From Entonaema liquescens (Eukaryota > Ascomycota > Sordariomycetes > Xylariales > Xylariaceae): a DNA stretch of 64,000 nt. Positions 49,666 through 59,685 of the stretch are shown here, piece after piece. Every line of letters starts with the position of its first letter. Position 1 is the stretch's first letter. A program made the position numbers and the translations under genes. The notes under the pieces were generated by a model that saw only the letters and a list, made by a program, of their open reading frames with translations, made no database searches and was not told the origin of the DNA. The DNA lies in NCBI GenBank assembly GCA_902805475.1, contig CADCSX010000009.1, positions 1,860,001-1,924,000 on the forward strand, given 5' to 3'.

Positions 49666-51364
49666 CTATTCTTGCGCAAGCCGATTCATGTCGGTAGTAT
49701 CAGAACTACCCTCTAAGCCACCGTCCGGTCTCTTCTCCTCTAAGCCGAATTCTGTCTCTAGATCTGTCCTGAGCATAATCTCCTTCTCGAGGAAGCAAAA
49801 TAAGAATCCTAGTAATGCAAAAGCAAGCGAGACCTGCCATATCAACTGTAAACTGCGCGTATATACGTCAATAGCACGGCCTCTCTGAGGCTCTGGGAAG
49901 CTTCGTATTAAATCAGCATTGGCATATTCATATGCATTTTCACCAAATAGATGGTCCTCTATCTGCGGGCCACCAATACGCCAGGATTCGGTTGTAAACT
50001 TGGCATTGAAGATGGCTGCGGGGATTGAGACGCCCCAGATCGAACCATAGGCACGCACGAATGCGGATGCGGCGGTGACGGCAGCCGTGTCGGACTCTGG
50101 AAGGTCGGCTTGCACGGCTGGGAGATTGGTAGACATCATAATACCGAGACCGAAAGCCGAAATGATTTGGACAATGATCCACTCGGCGTTAGAAGTGCTT
50201 CGGTTAAAACGTGAGAAAAGGCTAAATCCCAAAGCTATCAGCGCGAAAGCAGTGATATGTAATGGTCTATATCTTCCGGTTTTGGTCAAGATAACACCAA
50301 CAATAACCCCAGTGACTACTGACAGAAGAGCGGTTGGCAGCAATGCGAGGCCGGATATCGTGGGCGACATCCCAAGGACAGCCTGGAAGTAAATGGGTAA
50401 GAAGTACAACACCCAAAACAAACAAATGAAGTCGATGAAAGCGATTACCAAAGCCGCGGCTGGTGTGCGACGTTTGAAGACTTGTTCTGGTAGTGTTGAA
50501 TAGTCCTTTACCCACGGCGCCCTTTCGTATAAGTGGAAAAGAACTAAGCCAAAAACACCTAGGAAAAGAGGCACGAGGATTTGGTATGATTTCCATTCGT
50601 AGCGCGTTCCTCCCCACGAAAGAGCGATAAGGACAGAAACGACGCTCCCTATGAGAATAGCGTTTCCCGCATAGTCGATTTTCTTGAGTCTCTCGATCAT
50701 GGACGTCTCTTTATCGTAGTTGACCCGGAGGAAAAGCAGGTGCAGTATTAAGGCCAGTCCGGAGACCGGTAGGTTAATATAAAATACCTGAAAATTGAAC
50801 ACCGGTCAGGCTGAACCAATTATACCAAAGAGGCTCGAGAATACTTACCCATCGCCATGTAGTGCTATCGACAATTGCACCACCCACCAGCGACCCGACA
50901 GCTGTCCCTAAAGAGAAGACGCCAAACGCAATGCCCATATATGCACCACGCTAGCGGAGAGGAATCAGATCAGAGACAACCAATTCAATAAGGAGGTTCA
51001 CACTACCGCCTCCTATTCCTTGTACCGCACGCCCGGCGACCATCATAACAGCATTATTTGCTCCACCGGCGATACCACTGCCGAGGGCAAAGAGGCTCAC
51101 AACACCTATCATTATCCATCGACGGCCGAATAGATCACACATTTGACCGATAAGGGGTAGGAACGCGGTACTACAGAATGAAAAATGTCTAAGTTAGTAA
51201 AGAACTGTATGACTCTGGGCGATGTAGGTAAATAGGGGTAGCTTACCTTGTCAGAAAGCATGCTGATCGTCGTTGTCCCTCAAGCATTTCGATTTGGATC
51301 GGTGGCATCTGTCACAAGCCCGCCGTAGTTGGTTCTGGCGTATTGGTTGAAAGTGAATCATCAT
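49666..51364 (-). pseudogene. Broken MFS drug-efflux-type transporter with a Zn2Cys6 half-motif at its start
   Basis: Read on the minus strand in segments 51364..51247, 51170..50849 and 50787..49666. The middle and last segments are a DHA-type MFS transporter: FLPLIGQMCDLFGRRWIM (motif A), GRAVQGIGGGSVNLLIELVVSDLIPLR (motif B/C region), then about ten membrane helices to a cytosolic tail. Its first helix and outer loop are missing. Instead the first segment encodes RRACDRCHRSKSKC, the first three cysteines of a Zn2Cys6 DNA-binding cluster, and runs into the transporter. Two lesions block reading: a frame change at TTT in QHAF (about 51254-51256), and an in-frame TAG (50953..50951) right after IPLR, where relatives usually have a charged or polar residue. 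Both 61- and 76-base introns keep good splice signals. Probably a deletion-made chimera now decaying. Confidence 0.75.
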
Positions 51365-51675
51365 GATACCCGCTATTCACCTATACCTCTATATTATTGA
51401 GATAGCAAGTTGACTATTAATACATTATGGTGCCGGTCTGGATTTATCTAACTGTATATCATTATGCATATATCCGGATCGTGTATGCAGTTGTCAATAA
51501 GCCCGATTTAAACTAGCAACGTCAGGGGCAGTTCATCCTTCTTCAACCCCTATCATCTAGTTGTGTACCCGATATACAACACTTAGAACGCAGACACGGC
51601 TCTTATCGATTCCTAGCGGCTATCTAACGCTGAGCCAATTACTTGTGGAATGAAAAAAATATGAATATCTAAGCT

Positions 51676-52624
51676 TTAGTCTTTAAACTCTTTCTCTTTC
51701 CCGTCCAACCTCAGTTTCGTCAACGCGGCAGCGAGTCTGCACATCTGTTCCGGGTCCTCGGACACTTCCTTCCATAATTCCTGCACGTCATCCCCAATGC
51801 CAATCTCCTCTGCAGTTTTCAGACTTCGCGGATCCACGAAAGGTGCAAGACAAGTCCAGATGTGTTGTACCGTATCAAAGAATATATTGATACCGACATC
51901 ACCTAGCCCCTTAATGTTCTTGAGTTCCGCCCTGATCTTTACCGGGTCTCCGGAAGTAAGTTGAAGGATAGTGTTTAGGTCGCTCTCTATAAGGTTTGAG
52001 ATGTCAATAATAATATGGTCTCTGAAATTCAACCTCCATACGACTTACTATATTTATCCTCTATGAGTTGAGCAAGCCCTCCCATCATAGTTGCTGTCTT
52101 CTCCCTAAGTATTTAGTTAGTGACTGTCTTGCTCGGGCGTTATAAGTAAAAACATACCTATAGTGCGTATAGCCGCCTTCAGTCAAAATTTCAGTTCTTT
52201 CCTCCCAAGTACTCTCCTTCAGAACGTCGAACTTATGATACCCAGCCTTGATTACTAGATCGACAGTCTTAGCAGCCAATTCGTGAGAGATTCTTGACGA
52301 GGACAGCATTGCATTCAATAGTAATGCGAGTATTGTATCTGGTGTTGGTTTATCCGGATCAGATAGACTCGTCTGGCTAAGTGGTAGCTCTCCATATTGG
52401 GAGATCAACTGACGAATCTTCGAGTTTGGCAGCGACTCTTCATTGTTATATTGCTCTTTTCCCTTATCGCCATTGGTTTTATCAACTTTGGTGCTATGGG
52501 AAGATTCGGTTTTCTGCTGTTTTGTCTCTGGTTCCTCCGCTTGAGTAGTTGCGGCTTTACTATAAGATCGCTTTTCGCCAGAGGCCGGTTCGGGATTCTT
52601 ATTCTGTGAGCGTGTTGTTACCAT
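51676..52624 (-). CDS. HhH-GPD-like (endonuclease III-fold) protein
   Basis: Exons 52624..52158, 52104..52049 and 51986..51676 give 277 residues. The N-terminal ~80 residues are lysine- and glutamate-rich and disordered (TRSQNKNPEPASGEKRSYSK), fitting a nuclear protein. The rest is helical and resembles the helix-hairpin-helix glycosylase fold: LALLLNAMLSSSRISHELAAKTV, then KNIKGLGDVGINIFFDTVQHIW (hairpin motif GLGDVG) and CLAPFVDPRS, where the Asp is in the place of the catalytic Asp of endonuclease III (FVDTHV-like). No iron-sulfur cysteine loop is visible at the C terminus. It may bind or repair DNA, but enzyme activity is not shown. The start at 52624 is the first ATG in frame. Confidence 0.6.
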
Positions 52625-52726
52625 TGTCACCTAGAGTCTACCTAACTAGAAGACCACTTTCTACATTAATTGCTGAATCTTTAATTATATATATTTATAC
52701 AATATTCGATTTAAGTAATGATGTCA

Positions 52727-52744
52727 TAGGTAGGTACCTACCTA
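52727..52744. repeat. perfect 18-bp palindrome of the TAGGTACCTA family
   Basis: TAGGTAGGTACCTACCTA reads the same on both strands. It lies about 100 bases upstream of the HhH-GPD-like gene. Shorter versions recur in most intergenic stretches of the window. Confidence 0.85.
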
Positions 52745-52774
52745 AATATCAATATCACACACGCAAATAGTCTC

Positions 52775-53069
52775 CGAGGGTTTTGGTAGTTGACATCGCA
52801 TCATTATGATGATATCAAAACCAAAGAAAGCAAAGTGGGGTAGAGCTTACCCCCTATATGCCCCTATACCGTTTGTAAACATTTATAATACTATACTATA
52901 ACTCACGATATCTTCGTCATGATTAGGAGTAGTGTCACGAGGCAAACCAAAAGGTGAGGACACAACTTCGTTGTTTCGCAAGGAACTCTAACTAAGGTAG
53001 CTCTGAAGTCAGAGCTATACATACAAAACAGCTTCTTTGTTCTAAGGGGGTCTTAAGTGAGACCCCCTG
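52775..53069. repeat. hairpin-rich intergenic segment
   Basis: Four inverted repeats in 295 bases: GGTTTTG (52776 on) against CAAAACC (52815 on), with CATCATTATGATG between; GGGGTA-GAGCT-TACCCC (52837-52853); TAGCTCTGA-AG-TCAGAGCTA (52998-53017); and GGGGGTCT-6 nt-AGACCCCC (53046-53067). No open frame covers them. They may be the worn ends of small transposons or folded transcripts. Confidence 0.55.
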
Positions 53070-53186
53070 ACAAGTAGGATTAATTATTGTTTCTGTAGCC
53101 TTGTTACCAAAGTGTCCAAAACATACCTACACAAGGTCTTATACTCAGAGGTCCACATCTAACCTAGCAGCATCTGATCAAACAGT

Positions 53187-53705
53187 CTAATGAATCTTGC
53201 CGCATTCGGGTTCGTAGTCGATCGTTGTACTACACCCATCATGCCAATGTTTACTCCCGCAGTGGTGGCAACCACTGCTCCGAATTTCCTGGTAATCCCA
53301 CCAAATATTGTTCCCAGATCTCACACAACCCGGGTGTCCTTTGATGACGATGGCACAACCAAAGTCGGTTCCTATGCCATGACAGACTCCAACGTGTGGC
53401 GTTCCGCTCCTGCAGGGATAGGTTAGCCATCGTTATTATAAATACTGGTAGATTTGGTCATAAGGGGTACTTTACCCTACAGCCCCATAGTTCGGGTCGT
53501 CATCCCTGATCACCTTGAAATTCACAGCTTCGTCGCAGGCTTGTCTGGATAGAGTAGCACACATGATGCTTCCCCAACAATCGTAATCTGGATCGTCCTT
53601 ATTTGCCAGAATTTGGCTCTCATTGGCGAAGCTGACGTCGCGGGGAATTGCAGAGGCATTAAGCACGGCAACGAAGGCCGACAGAACTAAGATGTTCAAA
53701 CGCAT
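53187..53705 (-). CDS. Small secreted Cys-rich protein, KP4 killer-toxin-like
   Basis: Two exons, 53705..53476 and 53409..53187 (intron GTAAAG...TGCAG, 66 bases), give 150 residues. A signal peptide (ILVLSAFVAVLNASA) is followed by a short possible pro-region and a mature part with ten cysteines, at residues 43, 49, 57, 86, 95, 105, 124, 127, 136 and 146. The spacing, a CxGSxxC start, a GCxxCGS motif and a final Cys shortly after a Tyr in a beta-strand, resembles KP4-like proteins, a family named after a viral killer toxin of Ustilago that blocks calcium channels and that is encoded in the chromosomes of many ascomycetes. No frame break is seen. A fungus-fungus competition or plant-interaction role is inference. 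A TATA-like box lies about 255 bases upstream. Confidence 0.6.
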
Positions 53706-53883
53706 ACTGATGGTAGGAATATTTGATATGCTCTTAAGTGTTGTCTGCGTTGATAATGCTTGCGTCTGTGAATGTTGAATATGTATCTAAAAGCACAGGA
53801 GCTGAGAATTGAGGGCTTCAAGATGTCAGAAGTGAGCTCGTGAGTGAGGTCATACGTAGAGTGAATACTGTAAGCAGCTGTAT

Positions 53884-53909
53884 AGTAGGTAGTAGGTAGT
53901 AGGTAGTAG
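53884..53909. repeat. 7-bp tandem repeat (AGTAGGT)
   Basis: Three full copies and a partial fourth of AGTAGGT, located in the upstream DNA of the KP4-like gene. Confidence 0.8.
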
Positions 53910-53960
53910 AGATCTATTAACGCTTAACGTTTCTAACCAGCAGCGAGGGCGAGCAGCGCC

Positions 53961-53969
53961 CTTTATATA
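53961..53969 (-). promoter_or_regulatory. TATA-like box of the KP4-like gene
   Basis: TATATAAAG on the minus strand, about 255 bases upstream of the start codon at 53705; this would imply a leader of roughly 200 bases or a leader intron. Confidence 0.35.
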
Positions 53970-54621
53970 TCATATATCACGTAGATCTAGGCCTAATCTT
54001 GCCTAGGTCTCTTTTACCCCTAACACAAGACTAAACTTATTTATGTAGTGGTTTCTCTACATTGGAGCTTATGAAACTTGTAGTAGCCAACGCAGGAATA
54101 TACGGAGTTAAAGTTATAGCGCAGTCTCAACACAGATATGTTTATAAGGTTAGCAAGGGACCTAAAATCTATGAAGGTTCGACCGCCAGGTATTAAGGTA
54201 GGTATAGGTGAAGGCGTTATCTGCACACATATATATTAGGCTAGGTAAGCAGGATTGATGGGCACCTGGTGTTTGGTCCTCCTCCACCACCAGGAAACTT
54301 AAGAGTATCTGACATTGACTCGAAACAAAGCTTCGGCCCGAATTCATTTTAAGGAAACCACTCTAGTGCTAAGAGGAAAGAGAGATAAGGTATACACGTT
54401 GAGGTGTACATGAGATTTTGATCTATGCATGATGTCTTCTTACACGAGCTTCAATTACATACTTCTCAAAAGCCAGTATGGGTCCAAAAGACTTTAGAAC
54501 AGTACAACACGGCAGCATGAGAGTAATGTACGATGATATATCAACAGTACAATGTAGGAAGATGATTGCACATTCTTCTGCCTTCACAGCTACGTGCCTA
54601 TTGGATCTAGTTACATATAAG
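53970..54621. other. intergenic, no gene seen
   Basis: AT-rich spacer between the KP4-like promoter and the 3' end of the monooxygenase. The frames present overlap the monooxygenase end or lack family features. Confidence 0.4.
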
Positions 54622-56032
54622 TTATGCCCCTTCAAGTTTATCAACCCACTCGTTCCAAACCGCGCCAATGTCATTCTTATAAATCCATGACATGTCCTTT
54701 CCTCCGTCCGTAATGATCTTGTTCTTAACGCGTTCGTCAAACGTAGGATTCCCTAACGCCTTTAACTTTGCGGCGCGCTTGTCGGCCTCAGAAGAAAGGT
54801 GCTCATACATCCGTGAGTAGTACGGTAATCTGATAGCGTCGAAGAGCGGTAGAGCCTTATTGGTATCGTTTTTCCAATACGCCAGTGCCTGTGCTAATAT
54901 CCAACCGTCCTCCATCGCGAAACCTGCCCCAGATCCAAACGCACCAGACAAAGCGTGTGACGAGTCCCCAACTAATACGATTTTGTTATCCCATGCTGTT
55001 AGTTGCGCAAGCTCAGGGCCAGCAAAAGCTGCGAATTCGCGCCAGCCCCCAGGAGGCACGCGCGCGAGCGCTTCTCTTATTTCGGGGAGATATTCCTGTA
55101 TTGGGTTAGCTAAGTAAGGCTAGACATAGCTGGTAGAAGGGCGATACCGTAAAATGCGATTCAACATGTGCATTCTCAACTGGAACACCCCAGCTTTTCT
55201 TATTTGCGCTGTGGATTGCAGGATCTTGCCATGCCCTAGAAGCTATCTCCCATAACCCTTCCCCGACAGGAGAGAAGTAAACGTGCGTAGTTGGAGTATG
55301 CCACCACCCAGTAGTTTCAAAGCGAGGATCCAAGTCTTTCACGTCGTCCCACCGTAGAAGAGTCCTCCATATTGTGGTCCCTGTAAACTTGATTTCGTAA
55401 TTTGGCCAGGCCGTGTCTCGGACTACCTATTAGTCTCCTATAAGAAACTTTCTCTTCAGATCGGGTAGTTAGTGAGGAATCTCTTACAGATCTGATACCG
55501 TCGGCACCAACTACTAAGTCGGCTGTCACGATACTGCCGTCTTCGAAATGTAGCTCAACGCCCTCATGGCCTTTATCGATCATACGTATCAGCCTCTTGG
55601 AGAGATGTATTATGCCAGGCTTCACGTGCGCTAATAGGGCCGATTGAAGCTTCGTCCGCTGAGTTCTAACCGGAGGTCGCTTATTCACGTCCCTTAGCTT
55701 CTCACGGCGGTCTAGTTCTTCTCCGGAACGCCCATTCCTTTCATGGATTTAGCAATGCAATTTAACGAGAATATGGACACTTACATATTTAGGATTGCCC
55801 ATGTGGGATGGCCGCTGGTTAATGTATCGGCAACACCAAGAAGCTCTAGTACGTTCCACGTATTCGAACTGATACTAATACCAGCACCTACTTCTCGTAA
55901 TATTGTAGCCTGCTCATAGATATCCACTGAGATATTAGGGATTTTAGAAAGAGCAATAGCTGTTGCGAGACCACCGGGACCACCACCGATAATAGCCACA
56001 CGCAGGTGACGGCTAGGGGAGTTTACAGTCAT
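54622..56032 (-). CDS. FAD-dependent monooxygenase (salicylate hydroxylase-like)
   Basis: Exons 56032..55785, 55737..55498..55488 (one exon, 55737..55488), 55426..55148 and 55095..54622 give 416 residues with no frame break. The three group A flavin hydroxylase motifs are present: the N-terminal GxGxxG in RVAIIGGGPGGLATAIAL, the DG motif in LVVGADGIRS, and the GD motif in VLVGDSSHALSGAFGSGAGFAMEDG. A further AWPNYEIKFTGTTIWR strand fits the substrate domain. Such enzymes hydroxylate aromatic or polyketide substrates using NAD(P)H and oxygen in the cytosol; the exact substrate is unknown. The first intron (47 bases) ends in AAG after a TGCTAAAT branch site. The start at 56032 gives a normal N terminus; an in-frame upstream ATG would add a hydrophobic stretch lacking family support. 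Confidence 0.87.
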
Positions 56033-56192
56033 CTTGAAAAAAAGACAGCTATCTAGATCAACCCCTTTTACTATAACTATGAGCATTAATTTAATATTTT
56101 TATTATATATCAATTTATATCTATAATCAACTTATAAGGAGAGGAATAATTACAAACCCTTACCAAGCAGTATAACGTCAACCATCACGTGA

Positions 56193-56486
56193 ATGACGTG
56201 CGAACAACTTACTCCTCGTCTGGAAGTTACTGATAAGACCAAGTCCATCGAGTGGTTTCATGGACGTACGACTTTGCGGTTAGCTAGAGAGTTAGAAGCG
56301 AAGTTTATACTGAAATTTATCAATATTGTTCGGTCTTCGCCGGTTTTATTTGATAATCGCAATTACCCCTGTTTTGATATAAACTATAAACAACTCATGT
56401 CGACCTTCAAATCCAACCCTACCTTATTATACCAGAATAAGATGATTGGTCTCGGAGAATATCGAGGATCTCTTGGCCTATGTTAA
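56193..56486 (+). CDS. Short orphan ORF, faintly MADF-like
   Basis: A 97-codon frame divergent from the monooxygenase. The middle (AKFILKFINIVRSSPVLFDNRNY) has the look of a MADF DNA-binding domain helix (hydrophobic spacing, then a PxLFD-type turn), but this is a weak resemblance and the frame could be chance or a gene relic. No promoter element was recognised. Confidence 0.2.
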   Translation: MTCEQLTPRLEVTDKTKSIEWFHGRTTLRLARELEAKFILKFINIVRSSPVLFDNRNYPCFDINYKQLMSTFKSNPTLLYQNKMIGLGEYRGSLGLC

Positions 56487-57274
56487 ATACCTACCTGTTA
56501 CACTTGCCGAGGCAACCCTCCTAGAAGAATATCTCTAGCCGGTATAAATACCTACCTAGGGACCTACCTTCATCCTTAAATCTATCAGGTCGACACATAT
56601 ACTATGAGAGTTCAAAAGCTCCAAGGTGCAATCTCAGATTCAATATATCCAATACTACCTATATATGCTGGAACCCTTATCTTAGGTACCGAATGTAAAC
56701 TTAATTCAAAATAGTCAAGAAACCGAATCTGTCGGACTTGACGCGGGCTGTACTGATTTGCTTATGGGTCTATAGATAGAGGAGCACTCGCTAAGAGAAA
56801 GATGCTAATTTAAATGCGCTTCCGTACTTCCACACGTAATAAGTTACTCCGGAACTGTGAAATATATAGGTAACTTTGGTACCTTTCTATCGAAGTCCGG
56901 TATAAAGATAAATAAATAATAGGAGTAACAATGCTGTAAGAGCTGACGAGAGTAAATGATGAAGAGAGAAAACAAAAATAGAAAGCGTGATGGTCATAAT
57001 TGTACCTAGGTTAGTCGCATGCAAGAACCAGCTGATGCACTGTCTCTGAATTATGGATACACTGCCAAGCATGTGTTATCTGATTGGCCCGATCCTACTA
57101 CCGTACCAAATCGATAGTGGCTCAATCCCCTGTAACGGCTGTAAGTGCTAGAAGTGCTACTGCAACCTTGAATTCTGTAATCATCCCTAGAATAATCCGA
57201 CATCTTCGCGATAACTATCCACTTGCCATGAACGCGTTGCGACGCTTTTATATACGTGCGAGTACTCCGCCAAA
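56487..57274. other. intergenic, no gene seen
   Basis: AT-rich with several TACCTACC and GGTACC motifs (56550, 56686, 56879). The right end is the promoter of the phosphodiesterase gene. Confidence 0.45.
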
Positions 57275-59685
57275 ATGACTCTCAAACCCTTAAACGTTGC
57301 CGAAGCTGAGAAGGATGGATCCTTTCTTTCTCCCGCCCGCTACGACGATGACGCCTCGTCGCTGCACAGTCGAAGCGACCAGGATACCGATAGTGAAGAT
57401 GACGAACTACTAGCCGCCGCACGTAATAGCAGGGAGCTACGCGCACGCGATCGCATGGTCTTGATGGAGGAGGAGGAATTAGACCAGCTGATAATAGATT
57501 CGAGAGCGAAAAAGGAACGAGAAAGGAGAGGAAGCAGTCTTCAGAGACGGGGCAGTAATATTGCGCTACCGAACCCGATACGTCTACTAAGAAGTTATAA
57601 CAAGACGCGGACGGACAGCGCTAGTGCGATAGAGGACCATGAGAGTTTGGTTGAGGATTTACATGATGAGAAACGGAAGAACAGGCGAACGCGACGGAAG
57701 GAAAAGAAGCATCGCCTGCTTAAGGAGGCGCGTGACGGCGAGGATGGACACCTCATGTATGAAATGGAACAAGGGGGACTTAAAGATGGGAGCTCCACCG
57801 GCGATAGCAGCGAGCGGGACGATAGCGACGAACTAGATCGCAAGCACTTGATAGGAGTATCTGGCGCCAAAGCGGCAAAGGCGAGGAAGTGGAAGAAATG
57901 GTTACTCATACATGCTACCATTATAGTCGGTGTCGCGTTCCTGGCCCTTATTATTTGGAAAGTTTCCAAGAGCAAGAATGGAGTTACCCCCCAGTTGGTC
58001 ACCAATGGTACAGCTTTGTTCTTGCCGACTACACTCATCATCAGTCTGGATGGATTCCGGGCGGATTTTCTAACCCGAGGTCTGACACCAAGGTTAAATG
58101 CTTTCATTAAAGAAGGTGTATCGCCACTCTATATGACCCCGTCGTTCCCGTCTGTAACGTTTCCTGTGAGTTACTGTAATCAAGTCTTGACCATCAACCA
58201 GTTAACTAATACGCTTACAGAATCATTACACCCTTGCGACTGGCTTATATCCGGAATCCCACGGTGTAGTCGGAAACACATTCTGGGATCCGGAATTAGA
58301 ATCCGAGTTCTATTATACAGACCCTGATAGGAGTCTTGACGCCAAGTGGTGGGGTGGTGAGCCCTTTTGGGTGTCTGCCGAGGAGCAGGGCATCCGTACC
58401 GCTGTGCATATGTGGCCGGGGAGCGAAGCTCATGTCCTAGGCAAAGACCCGAGCTTTTTGGACAAGTACAATGGTAAGGAGAAGCTGCCTAAAAAGGTTG
58501 ACCGAATCCTCGAGTTTCTCGATAAGCCAGGCGTGGAGAACCCAGATGCGGATCCCGCGGACATAAGACCGCAGATCATAGCCGCATATGTTCCGAACGT
58601 TGACGCCGATGGTCATCGCTTTGGCCCCAACAGTACTGAGATCCGATCGACTATCACCGAAGTTGATACAATGCTTGATCAACTTTTCCACGGACTGGAG
58701 GCGAGGAATCTCACCAATATCGTTAATGTCATTGTCGTCTCCGACCATGGCATGGCTACCACAGATGTCAGCCGAATGATACAGATCGAAGATTTAGTAG
58801 ACATGGATAAAGTCGAGCATCTGGACGGATGGCCCCTAGTCGGCATTCGGCCCAAGAACCTGGATGATCTACAGCTGCTTTATGAACAAGCCGCCGAAAA
58901 GGCAAAGTCTAATCCTAATTTCGACGTATACCTAAGAGACAAGAACATGCCGGAGCGGTATCACTTCAGCAACAATAAGCGCATCGCGCCGCTATGGATT
59001 GTGCCAAAGACTGGATGGGCGATTGTTAAGCGGGAGGAATTCGACATTAAGGAAGCGAAAGCAAAGAGCCTTGTTTACCACCCTAGAGGTCTGCACGGTT
59101 ACGATCATGAACATCCTCTAATGAGAGCTATTTTCATTGCCCGCGGGCCTGCTTTCCCACACCAACCCCACAGCAAAGTGGAGGTGTTCCGTATGCAACT
59201 CCTATTCTCTTATTCTCAGTTTAATTGGTTGCTAATTACGTGCAGAAAATATTAATGTGTACAACATCCTCTGCGACTCCATCGGCATGAAGGCCATGCC
59301 AAATAACGGGACGCTGCATCTTCCCCTAGAGATCGTCGGTCTCCACGACCCAGATACAGTTCTGGAGGAGCCGGCTGACCCAGTTAAACCCGAGCCAACT
59401 TCTACCGTAGATGTTGTGACGGAGGCAATGTCTATTCTTCCAGTAGAAACTAACCCCGAGACCCCCAAGTCCTCTATGTCGGTTGGCGTGGACCCTATCT
59501 CTGAACCGGTTGTTCCTACGCCCACCCCTGATCCTAGTGTCGATAAGCCAGAGGAGCAAAGTCCTTCACCAGATGAAGACAACAAGGCTGACAGCGAGGC
59601 CTCGTCTTGGTGGGGAAACGCATGGGACTGGGTTAAGGATAAATTTGATGGACTGGTTGATACCGTTAAGGGAATCGGTCAATAG
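57275..59685 (+). CDS. Type II membrane nucleotide pyrophosphatase/phosphodiesterase (ENPP family)
   Basis: Exons 57275..58165, 58221..59190 and 59246..59685 give 766 residues. The N-terminal ~205 residues are cytosolic, charged and disordered, with dense Lys/Arg (RKNRRTRRKEKKHRLLKEA); one membrane helix follows (LLIHATIIVGVAFLALIIWKV), then the lumenal phosphodiesterase domain. Catalytic features: LIISLDGFRADFL (metal Asp), SVTFP directly before the intron and NHYTLATGLYPESHG directly after it (the Thr of TFPNHY is the nucleophile), NVDADGHRFGPNS, VVSDHGMATTD and LHGYDHEHPLMRAIFIARGP. The C-terminal ~120 residues are a Pro/Thr/Glu-rich tail. The topology matches yeast NPP1/NPP2-like enzymes that hydrolyse nucleotide and phosphodiester bonds. 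No frame break. Confidence 0.9.
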
